Assembly (NCBI GenBank): GCA_036387415.1
Contig: DASVTU010000032.1
Span: 1 to 64,000, forward strand
Length of the DNA: 64,000 nt
Origin: DASVTU01 sp036387415
GTDB taxonomy: Bacteria > Acidobacteriota > Blastocatellia > Pyrinomonadales > Pyrinomonadaceae
Reading direction: 5' to 3'
Both the position numbers and the translations under genes were made by a program. This document shows positions 19,223-28,316 of the stretch, in pieces. Positions within the stretch are counted from its first letter, which is position 1. Each line of letters begins with the position of its first letter. The notes beneath the pieces were generated by a model. The model was given only the letters and a program-made list of their open reading frames with translations. It did not search any database and was not told the DNA's origin.

Positions 19223-20161
19223 ATGGCTTGGGGAACACAACGGAATTGGCGCTGGTGTGGTAAGTGCCAGGGATTATGGTTTGGCGGTAATCCGTCGTCG
19301 GGCAAGTGTCCGGTAGGCGGCTCTCACATCAAGACGGGAAGTGGAAACTATAGCTTAGTTCATCAGGCAACTATCGCTCCCGGTCAATCCAACTGGCGTT
19401 GGTGCAGTAAGTGTCAGGGATTGTGGTTTGCGGGCAACGGAACAACGGGCAAGTGTCCCGCGGGTGGCGGGCACACGCAAGCAGGCAGCGGAAATTACAC
19501 GCTGGCGCATCAATCGGGCGCGGGGCAGGCAAACTGGCGTTGGTGTAGCAAGTGTCAGGGATTGTGGTACGCGGGCAACATCATAAGCCTGTGTCCGGCG
19601 GGCGGCCCACACACGAAGGTCGGAAGCGGCGACTACCGACTGGTGGCTGTGACGACGACGGTTCGAGTGCACGTCAAAATTCTCACGAACCCGAACGTCG
19701 CTATCGAAACCGTGATGCACAACATGCGCGAGGTCTACGCCGCCGCCGGGATTGACGTGGAATGGAGGAGCACCGAAACGCTCAACCTTCCCGCGCTCAA
19801 CGACGTTGATGTCGGCAACTGCATCATGGGACAGACCACCGCCGAGCAAAATCAACTCTTTTCCAATCGCAACAACGTCGGCAACAACGAACTCGCCATC
19901 TACTTCGTGCGAAGTACCGTGCCGCCCTATAACGGCTGCGCCGCGCATCCTCCGGGCAAGCCGAGCGCAGTGGTCGCACAAGGCGCGACGCAATGGACTT
20001 TTGCACATGAGATAGGCCACGTGCTGAGCCTGAGCCACGTCAACAACAACGACAGGTTGATGACCGGCAACGGCACGTCCAATATCACCAATCCTCCACC
20101 CGATTTAGCCCCAACGGAAATCGCTTCGATGATTGGTAGCCCGTTCACCATCAATGTCTAA
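19223..20161 (+). CDS. Three zinc-ribbon-like repeats fused to a metzincin-type protease
   Basis: 312 residues. Three ~48-residue repeats each start NWRWCxKCQGLW and carry a third Cys plus GGxHxxxGSGxY (residues ~8-50, 56-100, 104-145). CxxC with a later Cys/His suggests a small metal-binding or cysteine-rich fold. The second half holds HEIGHVLSLSH (residues 262-272), the HExxHxxxxxH zinc site of metzincins, and DRLMTGN after it as a likely Met-turn. No signal peptide is seen at this start (GGAGG Shine-Dalgarno sequence). The stop codon overlaps the Shine-Dalgarno sequence of the HEAT-repeat gene, so the two are translated together. I do not know a named family with this combination; the repeats may be targeting or carbohydrate-binding units. 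Confidence 0.75.
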   Translation: MAWGTQRNWRWCGKCQGLWFGGNPSSGKCPVGGSHIKTGSGNYSLVHQATIAPGQSNWRWCSKCQGLWFAGNGTTGKCPAGGGHTQAGSGNYTLAHQSGAGQANWRWCSKCQGLWYAGNIISLCPAGGPHTKVGSGDYRLVAVTTTVRVHVKILTNPNVAIETVMHNMREVYAAAGIDVEWRSTETLNLPALNDVDVGNCIMGQTTAEQNQLFSNRNNVGNNELAIYFVRSTVPPYNGCAAHPPGKPSAVVAQGATQWTFAHEIGHVLSLSHVNNNDRLMTGNGTSNITNPPPDLAPTEIASMIGSPFTINV

Positions 20162-20171
20162 AGGAGGCAGT

Positions 20172-20849
20172 ATGGCAGTCACACTCGAACAAGTCCGAGC
20201 CGCGCTCGAAGCCGAGGAGCCGGATTACAACAAGGCCGCGAAAAATCTTGGAACTGATGCTCTCCCGCATCTGGAACGCCTCATTACCAGCGACCATTCG
20301 ATGATTGCGTCGAAGGCCGCGTATCTGGCTGGTCTCATCGGCACCGCACAGTCCGTCCCGGCGATTGAACGTGCATCGCGCAGCGGCGACGTGAGAGTAC
20401 GCATTGCCGCCGCCGCTGCCGTCAAGAATATGGCGCCTGAGACGGCGAGCGACGTGTTGCTGAATCTTATCGACGACGCTGATGCAGGCGTGCAGAAGGT
20501 CGCTTTAAGGTCGATGCCTGCCGCGCCGTCGGCAGTCTTGAGGGCGAGAGTCGAAGGGTTAAGCGCGTCGAAGACCGACAGCCACATACGGAGTCTGTCA
20601 CGCGAAATTTTAGGTCTTCAACCGTCTGACGCCAGCGCCCCGCGCGGAAGGTCGGCGGCGGGCGGCAGCAAGGGAGCGGGCGGCGCAAAGAAGGCGTCCG
20701 GCAAAGGGCGCGGGGCGAAGAAGGCGGGCGCAAGTAAGAAGGCAGGCGCAAGCAAGAAAGGCGCAGGCAAGAAAGGTGGAAGCAAGAAGGGTGGTGGTAA
20801 GAAGGGTGGTGGTAAGAAAGGCGGAGGCAAGAAAGGACGCACCAGTTAA
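20172..20849 (+). CDS. HEAT-repeat protein with histone-H1-like lysine/glycine tail
   Basis: 225 residues from the ATG at 20172; its AAGGAGG Shine-Dalgarno sequence runs directly on from the stop codon of the metzincin gene. Residues ~20-140 are HEAT/PBS-lyase-type helical repeats (LPHLERLITSD, VPAIERASRSGDVRVRIAA). From residue ~155 the sequence is almost purely Lys, Gly, Ala and Ser, with units such as KKAGAS, KKGGS and repeated KKGGG. Tails of this kind bind nucleic acid in H1-like proteins, so a chromatin-like or RNA-binding role is possible. The repeats may have expanded by slippage. Operon partner of the metzincin. Function unknown. Confidence 0.75.
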   Translation: MAVTLEQVRAALEAEEPDYNKAAKNLGTDALPHLERLITSDHSMIASKAAYLAGLIGTAQSVPAIERASRSGDVRVRIAAAAAVKNMAPETASDVLLNLIDDADAGVQKVALRSMPAAPSAVLRARVEGLSASKTDSHIRSLSREILGLQPSDASAPRGRSAAGGSKGAGGAKKASGKGRGAKKAGASKKAGASKKGAGKKGGSKKGGGKKGGGKKGGGKKGRTS

Positions 20850-20932
20850 GGGAACGAGGACTGGAAGGCGTCAACGATAAGGGAACGCTGACCCCTGCGT
20901 TTTTATCGAAGCCCCGTCACACATCCGTACAT

Positions 20933-20998
20933 GGCGCGAGGCCGACGACGTTGGAGATAGTTTCTGCCAACGTCGTCGGCCTCGCGCCGCTTTATTTT
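20933..20998. terminator. Strong bidirectional terminator between convergent genes
   Basis: A perfect 22-bp stem (20933-20954 with 20967-20988) with a 12-nt loop is followed on the plus strand by CTTTATTTT. It lies between the HEAT-repeat gene (+) and the S9 peptidase gene (-). Confidence 0.85.
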
Positions 20999-21082
20999 GC
21001 ATGGAAGAGCAGACTGTGAACTTGCCAATGAGTCGCTGCTCTCCCGTGTCGCGATTCGTCAGATGCAAGGACGAGAGTTGTT

Positions 21083-23161
21083 TTATGCTCCTTGTTTCAG
21101 GTGGCTGTCGAACCAGTTGATGACGGTGTTGTACCAGAGTTCGGAATTTTGCGGTTTGAGAATCCAGTGGCCTTCGTCGGGGAAGTAGAGCAACTTGGAA
21201 TCGACGCCCTGTTTTTGCAGGTAGGTGAACAACTGGAAGCCCTCGCCGATGGGAACGCGGTAGTCGAGTTCGCCGTGTGTGACGAGCGTGGGCGTCTTGA
21301 AATTTTTGACGTGGCGGTGCGGCGACCAGCGTTCATACATTTCTGGATTGTCCCACGGCGTGCCCTTGAATTCCCATTCGGGGAACCAGAGTTCCTCTGT
21401 GACGCCGTACATGCTGACGAGGTTGAAGACGCCCGCGTGTGAAACGAGTGCTTTGAACTGGAAGCGCGGGTCGTTGTTGTGGCCGAGAATCCAGTTGACC
21501 ATGTAGCCGCCGTAGCTGCCGCCTGCCGCGCCGATGCGTTCCTTGTCCAAGTAGCCGAGCGAGAGCGTGTGCGCGACGCCGTTCTTGATGTCGTCGAAGA
21601 CTTTGCCCGCCCAGTCGCCGGAAATCTCGTTGAGGAATTGTTGGCCGAAGCCGATGGAGCCGCGCGGATTCGGCATCAGTACGACGTAGCCTGCGCTCGC
21701 AAAGACCTGCGGATTCCAACGATAACTCCAAGCGTCGTTCCATGCGCCTTGCGGCCCGCCGTGAATCAAAACGAGGAGCGGATACTTTTTGTTAGCGTCG
21801 AAGTTGGCGGGTTTGACGAGCCAACCGGAGACGCGTGTGCCTCCGCCGCCTTCCCACGTCAACTCTTCGGCGGGACGCAAACCGAACGGCGCGAGAGCTG
21901 CATCGTTGGCGTGCGTAATCTGCTGGACGGCGCTTTCGCCCTGTGCGATGCGCTGTCGCGGGTCGGCGAGTCGCGTGACGAAAATCTCCGTGGGCATCGT
22001 CGAACTCGAACGCGTGAAGACCATCATCTTGCCGTCCGCTGAAATCTTCAAATCGTCGTTGAAGCCTTGCAAGACCTTGACGGCATCGCTCGCGCCATCG
22101 ACGGCGACGGCATAGACGGGCTGACGCCCGCGCTCGCCGGAGACGAAATAGATGTAGCGACTGTCGGGCGCGAAGATGAAGCCGTCGGCGTAGGCATCGA
22201 GCTTGCTGGTCAACTCGCGCGAACGTTTGGTCTGTCGGTCGTAGAGCATCAGACGCCAACGGTCGCTCTCGAATCCGGCTTGCGTCTGCGAACGATAGGC
22301 GATGTAGCGTCCGTCGGGCGAATAGAGCGGCGACTGGTCTGCGCCGCGATTGTCGGTCGTCAGTCGCACGGGTTCGCCGCCCGATACAGGCACCGTGAAG
22401 ATGTCGCTGTTGGTCGAAGTCGCTTCAACTTTGTCTGTGTTGCGCGCGAAGGCAATCTCTCTGGAATCGGGCGAGAAGGCATAGTCTGTGGGGCCGCCGA
22501 GAGAGAAGGGCGGGGCGTCGAAGTTGCCGGGCGTGAGGTCGCGCGCGGCTGCGCCGCCGTCGCTTGCGACGACGAAGACGTGCGTGCGCTTGCCGTCTTT
22601 CCAACTCGACCAGTGACGAAAGAGCAGGCGGTCAACGACCTTCGCTTTGACCTTGCTCTCTTCGGCCTGCGCGTCGCGTTTCTGGTTGCACGCATCGTCG
22701 GCGCATTCAGGATAAACATCGGAGACGAACGCAATCATGCGTCCATCGGGCGACCACACGGGGTCGCCCGCGCCGGTTGAGATGTTCGTGATTTTTTTGA
22801 TGTTGCCGCCCGCTGCGTCCATCGTCTGAATCTGTCCGCCGCTGACGAAGGCGATGCGCGTCCCGTCGGGCGACCAGCGCGGCGTGCTCGAAGAACTCGC
22901 GCCGCTCGTCAGTTGTTTGGGTTCGCCGCCCGTCACCGGAACGAGATAGATTTGCGTCCGGCTGCGGTTTGCATCTTTGTCGGGGTCGGTGATGGTGTAG
23001 GCAATCATGCGTCCGTCGGGCGACAACTGCGGGTCGCCGACGCGTCGAAGTTTTAAGAGGTCGTTGATGGTGAAGGCACGCGGCGTCTGCTGTGCGAAGG
23101 CGTTGGACGCCACGCAGAGCATGAGCGCGAAGACGATGACCGGGGCGACGAATCTCCTCAT
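21083..23161 (-). CDS. S9-family prolyl oligopeptidase-like / acylaminoacyl peptidase, exported
   Basis: 692 residues with a signal peptide (FVAPVIVFALMLCVASNAFA). Residues ~30-400 form a beta-propeller with PD40/TolB-like blades (WSPDGTRIAFVSGG, YSPDGRYIAYRS). The C-terminal ~270 residues are the alpha/beta-hydrolase: LLVLIHGGPQGAW (oxyanion region), GAAGGSYGGYMVNW (GxSxGG nucleophile), GELDYRVPIGEG (Asp region) and FPDEGHWI (catalytic His). Length fits the dipeptidyl/acylaminoacyl peptidase branch. Likely periplasmic degradation of oligopeptides. It lies 148 bases after the DinB-like gene on the same strand, so it may have its own promoter. Confidence 0.92.
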   Translation of the reverse strand: MRRFVAPVIVFALMLCVASNAFAQQTPRAFTINDLLKLRRVGDPQLSPDGRMIAYTITDPDKDANRSRTQIYLVPVTGGEPKQLTSGASSSSTPRWSPDGTRIAFVSGGQIQTMDAAGGNIKKITNISTGAGDPVWSPDGRMIAFVSDVYPECADDACNQKRDAQAEESKVKAKVVDRLLFRHWSSWKDGKRTHVFVVASDGGAAARDLTPGNFDAPPFSLGGPTDYAFSPDSREIAFARNTDKVEATSTNSDIFTVPVSGGEPVRLTTDNRGADQSPLYSPDGRYIAYRSQTQAGFESDRWRLMLYDRQTKRSRELTSKLDAYADGFIFAPDSRYIYFVSGERGRQPVYAVAVDGASDAVKVLQGFNDDLKISADGKMMVFTRSSSTMPTEIFVTRLADPRQRIAQGESAVQQITHANDAALAPFGLRPAEELTWEGGGGTRVSGWLVKPANFDANKKYPLLVLIHGGPQGAWNDAWSYRWNPQVFASAGYVVLMPNPRGSIGFGQQFLNEISGDWAGKVFDDIKNGVAHTLSLGYLDKERIGAAGGSYGGYMVNWILGHNNDPRFQFKALVSHAGVFNLVSMYGVTEELWFPEWEFKGTPWDNPEMYERWSPHRHVKNFKTPTLVTHGELDYRVPIGEGFQLFTYLQKQGVDSKLLYFPDEGHWILKPQNSELWYNTVINWFDSHLKQGA

Positions 23162-23309
23162 AGGCTCTCCTCAAAGTTTTGAAATGAAACGGAAATGATG
23201 TGGACTGTGGAGAAAACTTATCACAGGTTCACGCACTATCTCTACCCGCATGAACGCAAACATGCGGCTAAGCCGTCAAGCGTCACGCGCCAGCACCGAG
23301 TGTCGGAGT

Positions 23310-23807
23310 CTACCGACTTCTTTCTAGAACCTCTTCGGATGTCAACCCGTAGAGCGGCGGGGTGTGGATGTCGAGCATCGCGAGATAGAGATAAATCTGC
23401 CCGCGGTGATGGATTTCGTGTTCCGTCATCGCGCGTAGCCACTTCCAGACAGTGATGGGCTGTCCGCCCGGATTAGTGCATTTCAACTGCAAGTGGTCGT
23501 CGCCGAGTCTGCTGAAAATCTCCATCGACTCGCCGTGCATCCGTTCGACGTACTCGAAAACTTCCGCGTAGCCGTCGGCCAACTCCGTGCCGTGGCCGGG
23601 ATAACGACTCGGTTTGCATTGAACGTTTTCGGCAAACATGAATCTCTCAGCCGCCGCGAGATGGCGCAGCAAATCGCCCAGAGTAAATTTGCCGGCTTTG
23701 TATGTCCATTCCAACTTGTCCGGCGGGATGCACCGCGCGACTCGCATGGTTCGACCACGAATCTTTTCAAAATAGTCGAGGAAGGATGCGACCGTCTTGA
23801 TTTCCAT
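23310..23807 (-). CDS. DinB-like four-helix-bundle protein
   Basis: 165 residues, all helical. LLRHLAAAERFMF provides one His, and MTEHEIHHRGQIYLYL gives the HxxxH-type metal site of the DinB/YfiT superfamily, whose members include thiol-dependent S-transferases. No signal peptide. The start at 23807 lies 17 bases after the stop of the beta-lactamase-fold gene on the same strand, suggesting co-transcription. Enzymatic role unknown; the family call is good. Confidence 0.83.
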   Translation of the reverse strand: MEIKTVASFLDYFEKIRGRTMRVARCIPPDKLEWTYKAGKFTLGDLLRHLAAAERFMFAENVQCKPSRYPGHGTELADGYAEVFEYVERMHGESMEIFSRLGDDHLQLKCTNPGGQPITVWKWLRAMTEHEIHHRGQIYLYLAMLDIHTPPLYGLTSEEVLERSR

Positions 23808-23824
23808 TTTTTCTCACAGCGGTT

Positions 23825-25906
23825 TTAATTCGCGTAGAGGGCGATGCCCCAGAAATTTACTTCGGGCGGAAGACTATTCCAACGCTCGAATGAATGTGAG
23901 TTGTCGGACTTGTAGTGCAACTTGTACTTGCCTGCGGGCAGATTGACGACGGTATCGACGCCGCGATTCTTTCTCGCGCCGCCCGCGTGGTTTGTTTCCG
24001 AAAGCTTCATCTCCCAAACCGTCTTCGTCGTCTCGACATTTTCAATCCAGCCATAATCATACATCTGCCCGCCGTCTCCTTCGCCGATGGCGAAGATGCG
24101 TACTCTCTGCTCGCGCGGCAAGTTGAACTCGACCATCTCATTCTTATCATCGACGACGCGCGAAATTTGTGCGATGACGGGCTTCTTCGAGAGTTCGGCG
24201 GGCATGCTCTTGGCATACGCGGCGGCGAAGACGGCGAACAGACGCGTCGCCTCATCGTTGCGCCCGACGCTCGAATTGATTCGCGCCTGATTCAATAACT
24301 GCTGCGTGAAGAGTTCGCCGTAGCTTTTACCTCTGGCGAGTTTTAATTGCTGCTCTAACTCGGCGGAAGGCGCATTCCAGTTGATTTCCGGCACGGCTTC
24401 TCCGAGCAATTCCGGCAACACGAACGTCTTGAGAAACGCCAAACCGACAGGCGAACTCATCACGTCGCCCGAACCCAAATCCGTCGGGCGACTCAGATTG
24501 TCTGTGTTCGCCATCGCGATAAACGTCAGGTTGCGCTCCGGCACTTTAATGATGAGCGACGAGTTGCTCGTCCAGTATCCGTAATGCCAGATGAGTTTTA
24601 CGCCACGGTAGTTCTGCGTAAACCAGCCGAGACCGTAAGGCAACGACTCGCCTCTGGTCGAGACGGCGGGCGTGAAAGCGAGTTGTTGAGTCTCTTTGTT
24701 GAGAAACTTGTTTTGGTCGATGGCGATGTCGTATTTCGCCATGTCGAGCACGGAAGCCATCAGTCCGGCAGACGTGCTGAAGTGTGTCGGATAGGTGTGT
24801 CTTTCGATTTGGGAGGCGTTGTTAAGTCGATAAGGTTTGGCGAGTGTTTTGGCAACGATGTCGAAGCGTGCGCGCTGCTGTTCGGTCACGATGTCGGCAT
24901 TGAGTGGAGACTGATGCGCGTGGACGAGTTTCCACGCTCCGTCCTGTCTGTTCCAGACGAAAGAGGTGCGCCAGGGGCCTTCGATGCGCGTGCCGCCGTC
25001 GGCCTGCGCGATGTCTCCCTTGATGATGAATGTCGAGACAGCAGTGTTTCCATAGACGGCTGTTTCAAGATTGTGAACCTGAAAAATTATCTTGAAGCCC
25101 GAACGATATGCGCCGCGAAGTTCAGCCGTGTTGAGAAAGGCCGAGAGGAATCCGCCTTCAGGTTGGAAGCCGTTTTGTTGAGGCGCGAGGAAGCGTTCGA
25201 TTTGGTCAACGTTGCCCGCATTGAAGCCTTCGACGAAACTCGTCAAAGCAGCGCGTACTTCATCTTCGGCTTTGCGGTCTGCGTCGTTAGGCGAACGGAA
25301 GGTAGTCGCCGGAGGCACGTTGGGTGCGCTCTCGTTCATGCCGAGCGGGTCGAGGATGTTGGCAATCAGGAGTTCGGCAAACGACTTGCCCGACGCTTTG
25401 CGAATCACTTTATCCAACTCCGCGAAACGATTCCCGCTATAACGATATTGCTCGCCGGGATTGCCTTCGGAGGTGTGCGACAGTAGATGCCGGACGCGAA
25501 TCACGCCGTCGCTTTCGAGCGTGATGCCATACTTCGAGACGGGATCGTCAAGTTTCACTTTGCCTTCTTGAACGAGTTGCATGACGATGGTCGAGGCGAA
25601 AGTTTTAGTGAGTGAAGCGAGATGATAGGGCGTGTGTTCGTTGGCCGGAATCTTGGCTTCAACGTCCGCGAAACCGAAGCCGCGCGCCCAGACGACTTTC
25701 TGATTTTTGACGATGGCAGCCGAGAGCGCAGGAATCTTCAATTCCTGCCGCAGACTTTCGAGTTGGCTTTCCAGACGTGTCAGACGTTGCGCGTCCGTGA
25801 GCGTTTGTGTTGCGGCGGCGCGTTTGATGTCCTGTGCAAAAGTGTCGGACAACAACGCGTTGAAGACGAGCGCGAGGGCAACGACTAGGGATAGACGTGA
25901 CTTCAT
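23825..25906 (-). CDS. Beta-lactamase-fold serine hydrolase with inserted SnoaL/DUF4440-like domain
   Basis: 693 residues with a signal peptide (LVVALALVFNALLSDTFA). HLASLTKTF (SxxK, Ser98) and YRYSGNRF (near 156) are class C beta-lactamase/S12 motifs. Between LDPLGMNESAPN (~187) and RARFDIVAKTLAKPY (~345) lies an insert of about 125 residues (ALTSFVEGFNAGNVDQIERFL ... AWKLVHAHQSP) that reads as a complete SnoaL/DUF4440 cone-shaped domain. The hydrolase resumes with SAGLMASVLDMAKYDIAI and GLGWFTQNYRGVKLIWHYGY. A C-terminal ~200 residues form a separate beta-rich region. Likely a periplasmic esterase or D-aminopeptidase-like enzyme; the substrate and the role of the insert are unknown. First gene of a probable operon with the DinB-like gene. 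Confidence 0.85.
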   Translation of the reverse strand: MKSRLSLVVALALVFNALLSDTFAQDIKRAAATQTLTDAQRLTRLESQLESLRQELKIPALSAAIVKNQKVVWARGFGFADVEAKIPANEHTPYHLASLTKTFASTIVMQLVQEGKVKLDDPVSKYGITLESDGVIRVRHLLSHTSEGNPGEQYRYSGNRFAELDKVIRKASGKSFAELLIANILDPLGMNESAPNVPPATTFRSPNDADRKAEDEVRAALTSFVEGFNAGNVDQIERFLAPQQNGFQPEGGFLSAFLNTAELRGAYRSGFKIIFQVHNLETAVYGNTAVSTFIIKGDIAQADGGTRIEGPWRTSFVWNRQDGAWKLVHAHQSPLNADIVTEQQRARFDIVAKTLAKPYRLNNASQIERHTYPTHFSTSAGLMASVLDMAKYDIAIDQNKFLNKETQQLAFTPAVSTRGESLPYGLGWFTQNYRGVKLIWHYGYWTSNSSLIIKVPERNLTFIAMANTDNLSRPTDLGSGDVMSSPVGLAFLKTFVLPELLGEAVPEINWNAPSAELEQQLKLARGKSYGELFTQQLLNQARINSSVGRNDEATRLFAVFAAAYAKSMPAELSKKPVIAQISRVVDDKNEMVEFNLPREQRVRIFAIGEGDGGQMYDYGWIENVETTKTVWEMKLSETNHAGGARKNRGVDTVVNLPAGKYKLHYKSDNSHSFERWNSLPPEVNFWGIALYAN

Positions 25907-26150
25907 TTGCGACTCCTAAAAGTTGAAGAAAGGGGAGACGGATTTTGACCTGCGTGTCCGGCGAGCGGCTCTTATCTTATCATCCGAACGAACTTTTGCA
26001 GGAACTTGTTTCGCGTTTGAAAGCCCCACCTGCGCGCCGTGCATCTCCGTCGAAGCCGCGCAGAATCGAAGCGTCGCTTCTTGCGTCCGCGCGTGAGGAT
26101 ATGTAGCATGTCATGCGTTAGATTTCTGACCTTCCAGCGGAGTTTTACTA

Positions 26151-27122
26151 ATGAACATCATTCATCTCAAACGAACAATCTCTCTCTCGATTTTCGCGTT
26201 GCTGCTCATCTGCGCCAACACGCAGAACGCTTCGGCACAACTCGGCGGCCTCGGCGGCCTCGGCGACAAACTCAAAAAGAAAACCCCTGGCCTCTCGTCG
26301 TTGCTCGAAGGCAAGCCGCCCATCACCACCAGTCTCTCCGACGCGACCTTCGGAGATGCTTCCAAAGACGGCACTAATCCGACGGGCATCGCCTCTCTGA
26401 TGACCCTTCAACGGACGCCCAACGGCGGCTTCATATTGAAGTCCGGCAGCTTTGCCATGCAGACGCAGAGCTACTGCCTCAAGGCGGGCACGCACGGCCC
26501 CGGCGGCGGCGACGGCTATCTCTATGCGCCGCCCAAAGGCCCCGCCGAAGACGCCGTGATGACTATTCTTCGTAACTCTGTGCAGCATCCCGAAATCGAG
26601 CAGCAAAAAATTCAACAACTGCTCTGGGCGATTATTGCGCGTGCGAAGTTTGAGAACCTTGCGTCGGAACTCAAAAGCACCGCCACGCGTCTCTTGACGC
26701 CGCGCCAACTCGCCTCGCTCAATCGCAGCGCGCTCGACCTCGTTCCCGGCCCCGCGATGGAGCGCGCACTCGGCGGCGTTCCGGCTCCCGTCCGGCAGGT
26801 GATGCAAGCCGAGGCGAGTCTGCGGCAGATGCTCACTTCGCCCGGCACTTCGTTTGCCGAGATGGAGCGTGTGGCGGTATTGAGCGGCATCGCTCCGCGC
26901 GGCGAGGGCAGCCGTGAAGTGCCTTCGGGCAGGTGGTCGCTGCATCCAGACGGCTATTACGTCAGGTATCTGCCGAGCGGCTACAGCAGCACGCGCGTCG
27001 AGATTTGGGTACCGGAGGGAAGCAAGGCGGTCGGCAAGGAGTACGACCCATCGACGCACATCGCCGTTCCGGGTAACACCGCGCGCCAGCGTCTCATCCA
27101 ATCTGGTCGCGCGCACCAGTAG
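26151..27122 (+). CDS. Secreted protein of unknown function
   Basis: 323 residues with a clear signal peptide (LSIFALLLICANTQNASA). After it comes a Gly/Leu-rich stretch (QLGGLGGLGDKLKKK). The middle part is helical (ILRNSVQHPEIEQQKIQQLLWAIIARAKF), and the end has RWSLHPDGYYVRYLPSGYSSTRVEIWVPE. I recognise no domain or catalytic motif. The Shine-Dalgarno sequence CGGAG lies 9 bases before the ATG. Divergent from the beta-lactamase-fold gene across 244 bases, in which I see no other gene. Most likely exported; a wall-associated or secretion-apparatus role cannot be judged. Confidence 0.7.
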   Translation: MNIIHLKRTISLSIFALLLICANTQNASAQLGGLGGLGDKLKKKTPGLSSLLEGKPPITTSLSDATFGDASKDGTNPTGIASLMTLQRTPNGGFILKSGSFAMQTQSYCLKAGTHGPGGGDGYLYAPPKGPAEDAVMTILRNSVQHPEIEQQKIQQLLWAIIARAKFENLASELKSTATRLLTPRQLASLNRSALDLVPGPAMERALGGVPAPVRQVMQAEASLRQMLTSPGTSFAEMERVAVLSGIAPRGEGSREVPSGRWSLHPDGYYVRYLPSGYSSTRVEIWVPEGSKAVGKEYDPSTHIAVPGNTARQRLIQSGRAHQ

Positions 27123-27318
27123 CATCGAAAACGTGTAGAGAAGGCGCGTCACGACGCTCTTTTGTCAATTCGTACACCTATCGCGCGACAAGCCCACGCG
27201 CGACAGGTGTACGGCAACACGTTAGAGTCTGATAACGCCCTGAGTGAATCTGTGGACGGATAATCTGCTATCCTGCACGCAGATGTTAAGTGGGACTGAG
27301 GAAACAAAGGTAGGCCGA

Positions 27319-28005
27319 ATGAGCGAGCAAGGGACAAAATTGGATTCACGGATTACGTATCCCTGTTATAAATCCTTCGACGAATTCATCGACGTGGAGC
27401 GGTTGAAATCGCTCGATGCGTACATCGCCGAGGGCGTCAAACGCCACATCGAAGCGCAAAACGACCACCAATTCTATACAGGCCCTTTTCTCTTGAACGA
27501 CTCAAGCCCCGACAGGCCGGGTTCGAGAATGATTTACCTCGCGCAGTCGCAGCGTCCAGACAGTTACTACGACCTTGATAAAACCGAACTCTGGCAACGC
27601 ACGGAAGCCGCCACGGAGTTCGCACGCCTCATGGACTTCATCGACACGCTCCCCTTCAAGGCCACTGGTCGCATGCTCATCATGTACGACCACGTTGCCC
27701 GACCCGTCTCCGCACACAGAGACCACGACACGCCCGAAGTCTGCCACGAATTCATCTGGTTTCGCACCAATCTTAGCAAGCCCTTCTACATGCTCAACCC
27801 CGACACCAACGAGAAGCAATACATCGAATCCTACAGCGCATGGTTCGATACCTGTAACCAGTTTCACGGAGCCGACTCGCAACCGGGTCTCTCCTTCAGC
27901 ATCCGCGTAGACGGCATCTTCACAGACGAATTCCGCCGACGTATCCCCGTCGCCACCGACAACCCCGCCTCGACACCCGCCCTCTGGGCTTGCCTCTCAA
28001 GCTGA
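27319..28005 (+). CDS. 2OG-Fe(II) oxygenase / aspartyl hydroxylase-like protein
   Basis: 228 residues from the ATG at 27319, which has AAAGGTAGG upstream; the open frame extends 75 bases further 5' without a better start. RMLIMYDHVARPVSAHRDHD, then QFHGADSQPGLSFSIRVDG, fits the H-x-D ... H ... R layout of cupin-fold 2-oxoglutarate-dependent hydroxylases, with the final Arg as co-substrate ligand. No signal peptide. A hydroxylase role on protein or small molecule is inferred; the spacing is right but overall similarity is low. Stands alone between two secreted-protein genes. Confidence 0.55.
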   Translation: MSEQGTKLDSRITYPCYKSFDEFIDVERLKSLDAYIAEGVKRHIEAQNDHQFYTGPFLLNDSSPDRPGSRMIYLAQSQRPDSYYDLDKTELWQRTEAATEFARLMDFIDTLPFKATGRMLIMYDHVARPVSAHRDHDTPEVCHEFIWFRTNLSKPFYMLNPDTNEKQYIESYSAWFDTCNQFHGADSQPGLSFSIRVDGIFTDEFRRRIPVATDNPASTPALWACLSS

Positions 28006-28316
28006 ACAGATAACCTTTATCAAGCACACCGATTCGGAATCCACATTTCATATCAATCAGCAAGATTTATCTCTCGCTCAGAACGTAAATTTTGGTTATC
28101 GGACTCGCTGTGTCTTTCGGCAATCAAGAAGAATAGAAGTCTGTGGTATTGAAAGTGCGAGTTTCGAGGGTAAAGACGCGTGGATAGAATTTCCAGCGAT
28201 GAGAATTCAAAGGCTGGCGGGCACAAAGCTACGGGAGGGAGAATTTTTGTCCGCCTTCCCGTCGCTTTGTGCCCGCGTGCTCTCCTGCCCAGGAGGAGTC
28301 AGGGGAGAATTGAATT
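28006..28316. other. AT-richer intergenic gap, convergent gene ends
   Basis: No gene seen. It separates the oxygenase-like gene (+) from the gene ending at 28317 (-). The only structure is the inverted repeat at 28217-28276. Its first 200 bases are visibly richer in A and T than the neighbouring genes. Confidence 0.5.
28217..28276. repeat. Long imperfect inverted repeat, possible terminator of the minus-strand gene
   Basis: About 23 bases (28217-28239) pair with 28254-28276 with two mismatches, including a perfect 13-bp outer stem GCGGGCACAAAGC. It lies 41 bases after the minus-strand gene, so it could act as a transcription stop or mRNA 3' stabiliser. Confidence 0.5.

Noticed and set aside
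19086..19316. 76-codon frame before the zinc-ribbon/metzincin gene
   Set aside because: Runs out of frame into the metzincin gene and has no conserved features; probably chance.
20690..20849. Lys/Gly-rich repeat as a possible CRISPR or tandem DNA repeat
   Set aside because: The repeat lies in frame within a coding sequence and the unit is only a few codons; no spacers.
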